Both the position numbers and the translations under genes were made by a program. From Zygnema cylindricum (taxonomy: Eukaryota; Streptophyta; Zygnematophyceae; Zygnematales; Zygnemataceae): DNA of 48,036 nt. The notes beneath the pieces were generated by a model. It saw nothing but the letters and a program-made list of their open reading frames with translations. It ran no database searches and was not told the origin of the DNA. The stretch lies in NCBI GenBank assembly GCA_037447655.1, contig JBBHKE010000086.1:1-48036 (forward strand). Reading direction: 5' to 3'. Shown here in pieces: positions 29,699 to 41,129 of this stretch (its first letter is position 1; each line of letters begins with the position of its first letter).

Positions 29699-31346
29699 AA
29701 GCGTTCCTTCACGCGGTGTGCCTCATGTATAGTTCGATCCACCATGTTCAGAGCTCCAGCCGCGATGGTTGAAGCGGTTTCCGGTAAGGGAGGAGTAGAT
29801 TCTTTAGTGAATGACAAAAGAATGCGTGTGGTAGGAGTTTTACCGTCATGGCTGTGATCGGTCGAACCTTTGTCGAACGTAGCCTCTCGTTGTTGGATGG
29901 TGGAATCTCCCAAGATTTGACCTGCCAACGTAGGCATGTGTACAACAGTGCGAGCCATGCCTGTAAATTGTGGCTTCATTTGAGTCATGAAGGCTGCAAA
30001 TTGTTCTTTTATCATAGCCGCCATTTTCTCTTGCATTTCCAAACGCTCTCTCTCTCTCTTCGAGATACCTTAGGTAGAGTGGTGTCCTTCTCCGGTTCTC
30101 TAACCGGTTGAACCGGTTTTGCAGATTGAGAGGGAATGCCACCACTCTTAATTTGGTTCTGATAGGAAAATTTTGGGTTCTTTTTATGACAACGTTGGAC
30201 ATAATGTCCGCTTTGCTTGTAATGTGTACAGGTAGCAGTTTTGTCTGGACACATTCGGGCATTATGCCCTGTCTTCCCACTTCGAAAAAACAATCGGTTT
30301 CCAAGAGCAACAGGTGAGGTTCCCATAGCCAGAACTTTAGGAAGCCGGTTATTAGGACGAGGATTGGTCTATGGTGGAACAATCGGTTCTTTCGGGACCG
30401 CTTTAGGACGGTCATGGGCATCCCACCATCAATTTGCATTTCGTATTCCACGGCATGCTGGGCGGCTTGGTTGAAAGTGAACTTCAAGCCGTAGGTTTGA
30501 GTCACGTGATTCTGGATAAATTTCTTAGACTGACTCGGAAACTGTCCTACAAATTTCTGGACAGCTTCAGCATCCGACATTAAGTCAGGCAATGCTTCAC
30601 AAAGAGCTTCCATACGAGCACGCATGGCAGAGGCGGTCTCTCCTCACTTCCGTTCAAAGTTCTTTATTTCGCTTGCAACAATTAAAACATGACAGAGAGC
30701 GGATCCAATATAGGGATTGTCATCGTTGGTCGTGCTCGGATTCGAGCACTTGCGGTTATAGCGAACTGCTGCGGTATTTCCGCAACTTCTGCTGTAATAA
30801 CATCACCGTTGAGATCAAGGACTTCCGGAAAAGCTGATTGGTAGGGAATTTCTGGTTGTCCTATAACAGCTAGACTCCCAACGAAAGCTGGAGAAAACTC
30901 TGTCATCGCAAGTACGGAATCATACTTGCGCAAGTAAAGAGTAAGGGCTGAACCGCGAAGTAACGGCCTAAAAGAGAGAAAGCGACCCGTAGGTCAAACC
31001 GATCTTGGTACTGAAATGCAAGATCACGCATTTTGGTATCGAGTAACATTCGGAAATGGGATAAGGTCATGGTGTACTTCATTCCTAAAAAATGGAAATG
31101 AAGCCAACCCCCTCACTCGGATGTGGAAGCCATTTCCAATAATGGAGTGATTAGGGCTAATAATGAATTTGTAATTTGTGGAAACCAAAAAGAAAATGAA
31201 TTGGAATCTGACCAGTCAAGTGAATCGTGGTCAAATTTTTCCTCAAAAAATGTGGAAGAGATTGATGATAAGTAAGATACTGAGGTGAGAGAAGATCGAA
31301 CAGAAAGGGAAATTTGACCCGAGATATTCAGGAAAAGATGCTCCAA
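29590..31346 (-). pseudogene. Gag with zinc knuckles (copy 1)
   Basis: Broken into several frames, but each piece aligns with the longer Gag at 33,611-34,774: LLEMASTSE start, QPEIPYQSAFPEV, ALPDLMSDAEAVQKFVGQF, then zinc knuckles. The knuckles here have lost cysteines (FRSGKTGHNARMC and CTHYKQSGHYVQRC). A linker (29,590-30,042) with EQFAAFMTQMKPQFTGMART leads to the protease. Gag packages element RNA in the cytoplasmic particle. Confidence 0.8.
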
Positions 31347-32686
31347 AAAATTCTAGGTAAATCTAATGGTCCTGATTCTGTGGGCCTAAACGAGGCTGAC
31401 GATCGGGTGGTTCCGAAAGGATAATCAAGATTATCCCAATCGGTGGGCATAAAAATGATAAAACCAAATGACAACTGGATAGCAAAATCGATCTATACGA
31501 GGTGCTTCAAATGCCAGGCCACACCCCTCACTCGTCCAATCAGCCAATCAATCTCTAACAGGGCCTCGATGGCCACCCCCTCACTCGTCCAATCAGCCAA
31601 TCAATCTCTAACAGGGCCTCAATGGCCAGATCTATTAGGAAGCCGTATTACCAAAACCTTTTACCCTGTAAACAAGGGGACAAGGCCGAAGGGCCAGATC
31701 TATAAAGGCAAATAACTTATTATCCAAGCACTCCCAAGTGCAGATCTAAAGCGGCACAATCCACAAAGGAGCTAACCAATGCCTCCAACGGCAAGATCTA
31801 TGGAAGAAATCCCACACCGGGAAAAGCAAACTTAGCCAATGCCACTCAGGGCCAGATAGCAAGCATGGAAAGCTGGAAAAATGCAATGCTCAATACGAGT
31901 GGATTAACACGAATCCACTCCAGCCACGATCCCTCTATACGATCAATCGACTACCTTAGCACGCGCAGGCACCCACAAGGCATTGTAATACTTACATAAC
32001 ACTGTTAACAATCTGGTGATTGCCAAGGGTGAACTGCGATTATTGGCTACAACCGAAGTTTTGCAGAGCTCCCAAGAACGGATCCGCTCCACTAACTCCA
32101 CTCTTTAGTGAGGTATGTCACAATGTGAGCAAACAATGCTCCGTGTATGCAAAGAGAGCGAAAGAAATAAAAATCAAATACTAAAGTTAGTGTAGTATAT
32201 TATGGGCCAAAAATTAGCCGATGAGATTATAACGTCAACCAACAAGCAAATGGGAATTAAAAAATGTAAAGCTAGTTATAGATTTTTGTAGAAATGTATC
32301 TATATATATATTTTTATTTTTTTAATATAAGAAAAACTGAAATTTAAATATAACAAACAAGAGAGAAAGCGAAAAATATGATAATTTTCAAGTGCAGAGT
32401 TATCTTATCGAGAATAATCTGAATTTATACTTAAACTAAACAAATCAAAACATAAACAACCGAGAAAGACAAACAACAACTGAAAATGACAATATGCCCG
32501 ACACTTATGAGGTTTGAGATAGTCAAACTCAAAAGATGCGCATAAGCCAAATAGATATGAATAAATAATCACAAAAAATAAAAACAACAAATCAATAATC
32601 CCAACATGCAACTTCCACATTAAATAAAGCTCAGCCACAGCTGGGAAAAGAAGTTTGTGTCGTGAGAACGCGGTCGAAATCCACTC
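31347..32686 (-). other. 5' LTR/leader-type region of gypsy copy 1
   Basis: About 1.3 kb noncoding, largely homologous to 34,800-36,177 upstream of the second Gag (shared blocks include CGGATCCGCTCCACTAACTCC, CACCCTTGGCAATCAC and the end GCGGTCGAAATCCACTC). LTR limits and a tRNA primer site could not be fixed. A 51-bp tandem duplication (CCCTCACTCGTCCAATCAGCC unit) occurs at about 31,525-31,626 and is single-copy in the other element. Confidence 0.5.
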
Positions 32687-32696
32687 NNNNNNNNNN
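32687..32696. other. Assembly gap (10 N)
   Basis: Ten N lie at the junction between the 5' region of gypsy copy 1 and the truncated protease of copy 2. The true distance and missing sequence are unknown. Confidence 0.99.
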
Positions 32697-32740
32697 TGAA
32701 CGAACAATTGTAGTTGCCCATGTTGGCTTGGCCAGGATCC

Positions 32741-33205
32741 TTAGTGATTCCTTGGCGAACAAAAGTACAAGGTCTTGCTTTGCCGGTGGCGCGGTTCCTT
32801 AGTGATTCCTAGGACCGGTTCGGTTGTACCCGTTGATGTTAACAAGCAAGTCGAAGTAGACTGAAGCTTGTCCGGAGTTAGACCAAGCTTTAGTGCAAAG
32901 CCAGGGCCCAATATCACTGGCTTTGCCCCCGTATCTATGTGAGGCAGGGAAGGGGCTATACCATTGATCAACGATGAACCCTTCCCGTTATCCAGAAAAC
33001 TGATATGAGGATCGGGGGAATGTCGCTCCTCTATAGAAATAGGTTGAATAGACGCAAGATTTCTGTGCAACTGAAGTGCTTGTAAAGCAGCAGCTGCAGC
33101 TGAGCCATCGGAGGTAGAGGAGATATTTGGTGAGTCATAAATCATAGTGGATAGAATGCACAAGCGTTCTTTCACGCGTTGTGTCTCATGTATAGTTCGA
33201 TACAC
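32741..33205 (-). pseudogene. Truncated aspartic protease (copy 2)
   Basis: Reads SSTSDGSAAAAALQALQLHR, then LPHIDTGAKPVIL with the active-site Asp, and EPVLGITKEP, beyond which homology to copy 1 ends and the sequence soon reaches the N gap. The C-terminal half of the protease is missing. Confidence 0.75.
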
Positions 33206-33610
33206 TATGTTGAGAGCTTCAGCCGCAATGGCTGAAGCGGTTTAATGAAAGAGAGGAGAAGGTTCCTTAGCGAATGACAAATGAATGCGTGTGTTAGGAG
33301 TTTTACCGTCACGACTATGATCGGTCGAACCTTTGTCAAACGTAGCCTCTCGTTGTTGGATGGTGGAATCTCGTAAGATTCGACCTACCAACATGGGCAT
33401 GTGTACAACAGTACGAGCCATGCCTGTAAATTGTGGCTTCATTTGAGTCATGAATGCTACAAATTGTTCCTTCATCATAGCCCCTATTTGTTCTTACATT
33501 TCCAAGCGCTCTCTCGCTCTCTTTGAGATACCTTAGGTGGAGTGGTGTCCTTCTCCCGTTCTTTAACCGGTTAAACTGCTTTTGCGGATCGAGCGGGAAT
33601 GCCACCACAT

Positions 33611-34774
33611 TTAATTTGGTTTTGATAGGAAAAATCCGGAATTTTTTATATGACAACGTTGGACATAATGTACGGTTTGCTTGCAATGTGTACAGGTAGC
33701 AGTTTTGTCTGGACACATTCGGGCAACTTGCCCCGTCTTCCCACATCGAAAACATAATCGGTTTCCAGGAGCAACAGGTGGGGTTCCCAAAACTGGGATT
33801 TTATGAGGTCGGTTGCTAGGAGGAGGATTGTTCCATGGTGGAACAATAGGTTCTTTCGGGACCGCTTTAGGACAGTCATGGGATTCCCACCAACAATTTT
33901 GCATTTCGTATTCCACGGCATGTTGGGCGGCTATGTCGAAAGTGAACTTCAAGTTGTAGGCTTGAGTCAAGTGACTTTGGATAAATTTCTTCGATTGACT
34001 ACGAAACTGTCCTACAAATTTATAGACAGCTTCATCATCCGACATTAAGTCGGGCAATGCTTCATAAAGAGCTTCCATACGAGCGGGCATGGCAGGGGCG
34101 GTCTCTCCTGACTTCCGTTCAAAGTTCATTAACTCACGAACTTGGCCAGGGTTTTGCATACGGTATTCCGCTTGCAACATTTCAAACATGACGGAGAGCG
34201 AATCCAGTATAGGAATCGTCATCGCTGGTCTTGCTGGGATTCCAACACGTGCGGCTATAGCAAACTTATGGGTTATTTTCGCAACTGCAGCTGTAATAAC
34301 ATCGCCATCGACATCATGAACTTCCGGAATAGCCGGTTGATACGGAATTTCCGGTTGTCCTATATTAGCGAGACTTCCAGGGAAAGCTGGAGCGAACACC
34401 GTCATCGCAAGTACGGAATTATACTTGCGTGAATAAAGAGTAAGGGCCGAACCGCAAAGGGAACGGCCTAAAAGAGAGAAAGCCACCTGTAGGTCAAACC
34501 GGTCTTGGTATCGAAATGCAAGATCACGTATTTCGGTATCGAATAACATAGGGAAATGAGATAAGGTCATGGTGTCCTTCATTCCTGAAAAACACAAATG
34601 AAGTCGACCCCATCCATCTGATGTGGAAGCCATTTCCAATAATGGAATAATTGGGGCTACTAATAGATTACTGATTTGCGGAAACCAAAAAGATAAGGAA
34701 TTGGAATCCAACCCGTTAAGGGAATTGTGGTCAGTTTCTTCCTCGAAAAGTGAGAAAGAGACTGATGATAACAA
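33611..34774 (-). CDS. Gag-like protein of gypsy copy 2
   Basis: The longest uninterrupted retroelement frame in the window (387 codons). By comparison with copy 1 the likely start is the Met at 34,631-34,633 (MASTSDGWGRLH). The matrix/capsid-like region includes FDTEIRDLAFRYQDRFDLQ and ALPDLMSDDEAVYKFVGQF. The C-terminus has two zinc knuckles: CFRCGKTGQVARMC (His replaced by Gln) and CTHCKQTVHYVQRC (complete CX2CX4HX4C). The frame runs into stops shortly after, where the linker to protease lies in other frames. Confidence 0.75.
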   Translation of the reverse strand: MLSSVSFSLFEEETDHNSLNGLDSNSLSFWFPQISNLLVAPIIPLLEMASTSDGWGRLHLCFSGMKDTMTLSHFPMLFDTEIRDLAFRYQDRFDLQVAFSLLGRSLCGSALTLYSRKYNSVLAMTVFAPAFPGSLANIGQPEIPYQPAIPEVHDVDGDVITAAVAKITHKFAIAARVGIPARPAMTIPILDSLSVMFEMLQAEYRMQNPGQVRELMNFERKSGETAPAMPARMEALYEALPDLMSDDEAVYKFVGQFRSQSKKFIQSHLTQAYNLKFTFDIAAQHAVEYEMQNCWWESHDCPKAVPKEPIVPPWNNPPPSNRPHKIPVLGTPPVAPGNRLCFRCGKTGQVARMCPDKTATCTHCKQTVHYVQRCHIKNSGFFLSKPN

Positions 34775-36177
34775 AGATACTGAAGTGAGAGACGATCGAA
34801 CTGACGAGGAAATTTGACCTAAGATGTCTCAAGAAGGACGATCCAAAAGACTAGATAAGTCTAATGGTCCTGATTCTCTGGGCCTAAACGAGGCCAATGA
34901 TCGGGTGGTTCCGAAAGGATAATCGAGATTATCCCAATCAATGGGCATAAAAATGATAAAACCAAATGACTACCGGATAGCCAAATCGATATATGCAAGA
35001 TGCTTCAAATGCTAGGCCACACCACTCACTCATTCAATCAGCCAATCAATCTTTAACAAGGCCTCGATGGCCAGATTTATCAGCAAGTTGTATTACCGAA
35101 ACCTTCTTCCCTGCAAACAAGGGGACAAGGCCGAAAGGCCAGATCTATAAAGGCAAATAACTTACTATCCAAGCACTCACAAGTGCAAATCTAAAGCGGC
35201 ACAATCCACAAAAGAGCTAACGAATGCCTCCAACGGCAAGATCTATGGAGATTCACCCGGGCTTGAGCTCAGAAACCACTCAGGGCCAGATAGCAACATG
35301 GAAAGCTGGACAAAGATCTCAATCTGATGGTTAACACTAATCCACTCCAGACACGATCCCTCTAAACAATCAAGCGACTACCTTAGCTGCTTGCACCCGC
35401 AATGCATAGTAATACTTACATAACACTCATAGTGATTGCCAAGGGTGAACTGCAATTGTTCGCTACAATCGAAGTTTTGCATAGCTCCGAAGAACGGATC
35501 CGCTCCACTAACTCCACTTATAGGTAAGGTTTGTCACGAGGTGAGCACAAGATGCCCGTTATATAAACAAAAAAAATGAGGAAACAAAAACCAAATACTT
35601 AAGTTAGTGTAGTATACCGTTGGCCAAAAATTGGCCAAGGAGAAAAAAACGTCCACCAACAAGCAAATGGTAATTAAAGATGTAAAACTATTTGTTGATT
35701 TTTGCAAAAATGTATTTATAAAAATATATATGTATTTTTTTTTTTTATTTTTTTTTTTTTTATTATAAGAAAACTGAAATTGAAATAAAACAAACAAGCG
35801 AGAAAAGAAAAGTAACAATTTTCAAGTGCAGGAATACTAATCCGATGGATGACCATTAGGCCCCACGGTCTATTTATATTCCTTGCAGGAGTTATCTTAA
35901 CAATGATAATCTGAATTAATACGTAAATAAAACAAATCGCATAAACAACCGAGAAAGACAAACACAAACTGAAAATAACAATATGTCTGACACTTATGAG
36001 GTTTGAGATAACCAAACTCAAAAGATGCGCATAAGCCAAATAGAAATAAATACACAATCACAAAAAATAAAAACAACAAAAGGAAAATCCCAATATGTAA
36101 CTTCTACACTAATTAAAGTTCAACAACAGCCGGGAAAAGAAGTTTTTGTTGTGAGATCGCGGTCGAAATCCACTCAA

Positions 36178-37640
36178 AAGGACGAGAAAAGTGAAGGGAA
36201 ACCATGTAGGTCTTGGCCGAAGCCGTATAGATTAATATGTAAAGCTTTACAAGAGATTGATAATGTAGTAAAAACTAGACACTTCACGCAAAGGCAGAAA
36301 ATCGCCTCTAAGCTGTCCGGACAATTTTACAAATAAAAAGATGATTGCAGAAAATCCTGAATACTCAAAACAAATAATTCGTGCACATGAAAATTTTGTG
36401 TAGAAAGTGATCTAAAATGAACTAAATAACAAAAAATACGCCTAGCGAAAACAGGCCAATGAGAGTACAGCATGTTATCTAAGTATTTGCGTCTAGTTTG
36501 GATACAGCCAATAGGAGGCCAAATCCTATGCCCTACGTTACAAAATATATAACCTACGGATTAAAACCCTTCCTATCTACATGTGAACGCGTGAACCTCC
36601 AAATGGTTCACGACTTAAAATGGTCCAATCACGTCGCTTCGTCAGAACTGACAACCGATTTGTCCGTCACTTGCGTCGACGGTCCAGATGCGAAGTTACG
36701 AAAATTGCATAATCTGCGTCTACTGTCGAGATGCTACTCCACGCAAACTGATTAAAATTTGTTGTCGGCCAAGATTCAAGGGAAAGAAAGTTTGTACGGT
36801 AGGACCGCAGGTTCGGTCCATTTTATAATCGCGGAAATTCTGAAAAAGGTAAGTCGTACGGTTTACATAATAACCAAAGTAGCCGCCGACGGAAATCGCG
36901 GACGATAGATGTGGTACGACTGACGTGAAATATCACAATTCACCATCGGCAAAAATCAAGGAAAATATATATCCTACGGTCCGATTCGCCGTCGACGGAA
37001 ATTACGCGATTCTGAGTTGTACTGTCAATATTGTCGTCGGCGTGTATTACGGCCAAAAACAAATATGTACGGTCGACGCGTACAACGATAAAATATGCAC
37101 GGTCGACACGAACTCGAAATGTAAGTATGTACGGTTTTGTACACCCCAAAAAACATAAAAATACAAATTAGTGTGGCGGTTGCCCTTCCTAATACCTAAA
37201 TATAAACAAATAAAGTGGTCGACGAGATGCGGCATGACACAAATGATGACAAAGAAATGCAAGTTATGTTGTTCTACAACCACGTGGGGAGAGCCAGCTG
37301 TAGTAGTGATGCATTGCGGTACAACACTTTCAACACCAACTGAGGATTAAGATAATGCAACTTAGTGATCTATGCAGATTCAGATTCACCGCAATGTAAA
37401 CAGAGTTTAGAATCGCTCCTCAAAATTCAACTCAATTGATCCAGTCAACCGCAAGATATTCACTGCAGGTTAAAAGCTGCCCGGTAAATGCCCGGGCGGA
37501 ATTAAATACCGAAAGATATACTCCGCCTGCGGCGGGCAACAACGGTGACTTTGGTGAGCGTTTATGCTGGGCAAGACGCTATTCCGGGTATGAAACTGTT
37601 TGCAATCTGAATAGTGCGACACTATTTTAATTTAGCTAAA
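36178..37640. other. Spacer with a third, diverged copy of the inverted-arm repeat
   Basis: The stretch 36,508-36,625 (CCAATAGGAGGCC, then CCTATGCC, CCCTTCCTATCTA, GTGAACCTCCAAATGGTTCACG) is homologous to 3,380-3,500. Following it are repeated CCGACGGAAAT and GTACGGT motifs (36,700-37,150). No protein-coding gene is recognised. Confidence 0.5.
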
Positions 37641-38140
37641 CTACAAATCCTTGTTTCCAGATATTTACAAATAGGAGTCCGTACGTTAAATGTTCTTGGC
37701 GCTTAGTCAGCAGTGGTCGATAGCATTCGGCTAACTGTTGTCGCGTAGTACGAAGCACCTGATGCCGTCCAAGTGTGCTTCGTCATCTGTGATCCCTTCT
37801 GAATCGCGTTCGTCAATTCGTTGTGAATCAACGGCTCTTCTAGCCTGACCGTACAATACTTTTCCATGTATGCGGTTTGCATTCCGTTCGTCCGATGTCA
37901 TCAATCCACTCGTTAGTCTTCCGACACGTGTAACTAGTTATCGGCGCTACTCCGTAAAACCTGCAACATCCTTTTCATGCCGACACGTGTCCAACTTGCC
38001 ATATAATACACTCTCTTAGTCTTCTATTACTGTAACACTATTTGAGGTAAGTATTACATTTTTTCACTTCCCAAAATATTCTAAGTACTTAATTCCTCCT
38101 CACAGCTCTATCTACTGAGTAAAGATTTCCAATTTCAACA
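37641..38140 (-). mobile_element. Ty1/copia 3' LTR (start clear, end uncertain)
   Basis: On the minus strand the sequence GATTTAGGGGTG, a polypurine tract, is followed directly by TGTTGAAATTGG, the classic start of plant copia LTRs, at 38,140. A TATTATATGG promoter-like motif follows about 140 bp in. The far end could not be identified; the lower limit given is approximate. Confidence 0.5.
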
Positions 38141-38169
38141 CACCCCTAAATCTTTAGACTCACTCACTC

Positions 38170-38530
38170 ACTCAGCCCAATAGCTTTTCTACAAAACTGC
38201 AACTTAGGAGCAGGAAAGTAGTTTGGTTAACATGTTAGCAACCATTTTGTCATCCGATAAATAACACAATTTTAACACTCTTGCAAACACATTTTCTCTC
38301 ACAAAATGAAGTCTGACATCCATGTGCTTGCTCTTAAAATGATGACTCGGGTTAGTAGCAATAGCAATGGCTGCTTGATTGTCACACCAAATAATATGTG
38401 GACCTGTCTACATGTATCTAAGTTTCTGCAGAATGGACTAACCCATAGGCGGTCTTTGAGTGCAGAAGCTGTTGTCATGTACTCTAACTCCATTGTAGAT
38501 TGTGCTGTAACCTTTTGCTACTTGCTGCTC
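38170..38530 (-). pseudogene. Copia RNase H
   Basis: Fragments recognisable in shifting frames: EYMTTASALKD and LWVSPFCRNL, then HILFG, STWMSDFIL-type (the HIDIRYHF position) and finally CYLSDDKMVANMLTKLL, the C-terminus typical of copia polyproteins. Multiple stops. Confidence 0.7.
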
Positions 38531-38555
38531 CTGCAGTAAGTTCCATCACTGATCT

Positions 38556-39479
38556 TTAGGACGACTCACTAACCATTATGTTTGAGTCTGACTCGCTTCC
38601 ATCAAGCTTCAGTCTGATTTCCATGGGAGTTACAGATCCTTTTACATCTTTCATTTCAAATTTTTCTAGCATATTACTTATTGCTTCTTTTTTAGTTAAC
38701 ATAATTAGTTTTCTGTTTCTGTCTCTCTCTACCTGTATTCCCAAGATATACTTAGATTCACCAAGGTCCTTCATCTCGAACCTCGACCTTAAAGCTGTTT
38801 TAATTCGATTTATTTCATCCATATGCTTCCTTATTAAAAGAAAGTCGTCCACATATACAGCAATATAAAGAATCGTATCCTCCCCTTTAGTATATACACT
38901 GAATGATCTGAACTAATCCTTTGAAATCCTAGTCTAGTAAGAAATTCATCTTGTTTTAAGTTCCAATGTCTAGGGGCTTGTTTCAGCCCATACAAAGATT
39001 TTATTAGTTTACAAACTAAGTTTTCTTTCCCTTTCTCTTCATACATCTGTGGTTGTTTCATGTAAATGGTTTCCTCTAATTCTCCATATAGGAAAGTTGT
39101 CTTAACATCCATCTAATGGACTTCCATGTTTTCTATAGTGGCCAAACTTAGTAAGATTCTGACAGTGGGAAATCTGACAACCGGAGAAAAGGTTTCCTCA
39201 AAATCAATACCTTCGTTCTAATTGTAACCTTTGGCCACAAGTCTGGCCTTGTACCTTTTGATGGTGTTGTCCCAGTTGAGTTTCACTTTGAACACCCATT
39301 TGCTGCCGATGGCTTTTTTGCCCGGAGGAAGATCCACTAGCTCCCACGTCTGCGCCTCCATGATAGACTTCATTTCGTCATTTACCGCCTCTATTTAGTG
39401 ATTTCTCTCCGGTGATGAGAAGGCCTCCTGAATTGTTAACAGTTCCGTTGTAGCTGCAGAGAAAGCAAAATGTGAGCTT
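38556..39479 (-). pseudogene. Copia reverse transcriptase
   Basis: The N-terminal part (39,113-39,390) reads MKSIMEAQTWELVDLPPGKK-type sequence followed by SKWVFKVKLN. Then come DVKTTFLYGELEETIYMKQP, KSLYGLKQAPRHW, the catalytic YVDDFLLI (near 38,850) and FEMKDLGESKYILGIQVERD. Two stops and at least one frame change interrupt it. It is clearly Ty1/copia RT rather than gypsy. Confidence 0.88.
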
Positions 39480-39481
39480 GC

Positions 39482-40545
39482 TTACAGACGGCTGCTGGTT
39501 CTTCTTCCCCCCAGAAATTTTGACGCTGAAATCATCGGCAACCTGCGATTTGTTGTCCTGTTATGAGCTGATGTAGATGCCAAAACTGGATCTGGATTCG
39601 CTAGTTCCACATGTGTAAGAAATTGTGTAGATGCTGGTGCCGAATCAGGTTCTGCAAGAGGTGCTGCATCTGGTAGAGGAACATGTGGAGATGTAGGTGT
39701 AGTCGGGGACTGTGACTGAAAATAAGCAGGTTGAGTACGCTGAAAGATTACATACTCTTGTACCTTTTGTGTTTGATCACTCTCATTGTTTTTGAACATA
39801 TCAACCGAATCTTTTTTATCCTTCAGCTGTATATATCTACATACATTAACTTTGTTTTTCTCTAAGACATATACCTTATAACCCTTTGCACTGTCATCAT
39901 ATCCCATAAAAATCCCTGGTAAGCCTTTAGCTTTTATTTTCCATCTAGTCTTCGATGTGTCTAAGACATAAGATTTGCTGCCAAATACTCTAAAGTGACT
40001 AACATCCGGTTTCATGCCTGTCCAAATTTCATAAAGTGTAGTCTTATCCGATCTAGATGCAATTTTTTTTTTAATATAGATCGCACAAATGAGTGATTCA
40101 GCCCATAATTTCAAATCTAAACCTTTGATCTAGCATGCTAACAGGTTCGAAATTTTTTAAATGTCTGATACACCATTACGTTAGTGTGTACGGGCTGTCG
40201 GTTAAATGACCTTCCTGGGAAAACTCTTGAACTCCTTTGGGTATATTCACCTCCGTTGTCCGATCTTAGTGCCAGGATCGGAATCCATGCAACTTTTAGC
40301 CAGCCGTAGTGCTTGAAGTGTGTAAACACTTCACTCTTGTGCAGCATGAAGTAGACTCTTGTGAACCTCGAGTAGTCATCAGTGAATGTAACCATATAGT
40401 GGACACCTCCAGCAGATGGAACTTATGATGGGTCAAGAACATCCGAGTGGATAAGTTGTAGAACTTTGTCCGATCTGTGGTCAGATTGCTGTGGAAAAGA
40501 TTATGTGTGGATCTTTCCAAGTGAGCATCTATCAAACGTCACCTT
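39482..40545 (-). pseudogene. Copia integrase
   Basis: The core shows HSDV (first Asp), MVTFTDDYSRFTRVYF, and RSDNGGEYT (second Asp). The C-terminal part reads WAESLICAIYIKKK, FRVFGSKSYVLDTSK and GIFMGYDDSAKGYKVYV, followed by a variable Ser/Pro-rich linker. Stops occur near 40,137 and in the first 100 codons. Confidence 0.85.
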
Positions 40546-40618
40546 TATGTGTGTGGAGGTATATTTTATGAAAGGGCTTGCCTATGTAATTGTTCTAAAT
40601 CAAAAAGGATGTGTGGTA

Positions 40619-40940
40619 CACTGCCTATCACTCATCAAATTAAACACTAATTTAATTTACGTATGTTTTTGGTTGATAATTATCAAATAATGTTAACGAC
40701 ACTATTTAAGGGTTAGAATCTGTTACATCTCCTTGCACTAAACTACTCCGCTGATTGTTACTATTGTTAATAACACTAATTCGGTCGCGACTTTTTCGGG
40801 CCAAAAATCACAAAATAGAGTTAACAACAATAAGGACGAGAACTACAATCTGCCACGTCTCATTGCACTCAATTACTACTATTAATTATAATTTTGCATT
40901 AACACTAATAAATCTATAACGCTAATAACGATAAGCGGTG
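40619..40940. mobile_element. TA-flanked MITE, 322 bp
   Basis: The left end CACTGCCTATCACTC and the right end GCTAATAACGATAAGCGGTG (reverse CACCGCTTATCG) are bordered by TA at 40,617-40,618 and 40,941-40,942. The core contains two related segments ending CTGTTACATCTCCTTGCAC and CTGCCACGTCTCATTGCAC, so it looks like a partial duplication of the type II core. Confidence 0.65.
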
Positions 40941-41129
40941 TAGCATTTCACACTCTAATTTTGCATTAACCTTGATGACAATAGTCGGTAATTTTTAATG
41001 TTTTGTTGCCTCTTTCGAATCTAAACTTGGATTTGGTTGTCATTCAGGTATAAGTAGATACGGCCTTCAACAGAGTTTACCATAATGTTTATTTATGTGA
41101 ACTCATACACCAAATGTTATTTTTTGTTC

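Larger units (their letters stand above)
24308..32686 (-). mobile_element. Ty3/gypsy retrotransposon with DNMT and PHD modules (decayed)
   Basis: On the minus strand, from high to low coordinate: a 5' LTR/leader-type region (about 31.35-32.69 kb), Gag with zinc knuckles, aspartic protease, cytosine-C5 DNA methyltransferase, reverse transcriptase, RNase H, integrase, PHD finger and a G-rich polypurine tract. The RT-RH-IN order identifies Ty3/gypsy. All domains carry stops or frame changes, so this copy is not expected to be active. The upper boundary meets a 10-N gap at 32,687; a second copy of the same family lies beyond it. Confidence 0.85.
32697..36177 (-). mobile_element. Second, partial gypsy copy (5' region, Gag, protease)
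   Basis: Same family and orientation as the upstream-coordinate element: a 5' noncoding region (about 34,800-36,177), an intact-looking Gag frame, a linker, and a protease cut at the N gap. No DNMT, RT or integrase follows. A TATAAATA motif on the minus strand at 35,871-35,880 lies in a 55-bp block missing from copy 1 and may be the LTR promoter. Confidence 0.75.
38141..40545 (-). mobile_element. Truncated Ty1/copia retrotransposon
   Basis: On the minus strand, in order: integrase, reverse transcriptase, RNase H, polypurine tract and 3' LTR. Integrase before RT is diagnostic of Ty1/copia. Gag and protease are missing, and the element ends near a TA-flanked MITE at 40,617. Many stops and frame changes mark it as dead. 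Confidence 0.85.

Noticed and set aside
36025-36336. 103-codon frame at 36.0-36.3 kb
   Set aside because: Spans the end of the gypsy 5' region and unrelated flank; no domain and antisense to the element.
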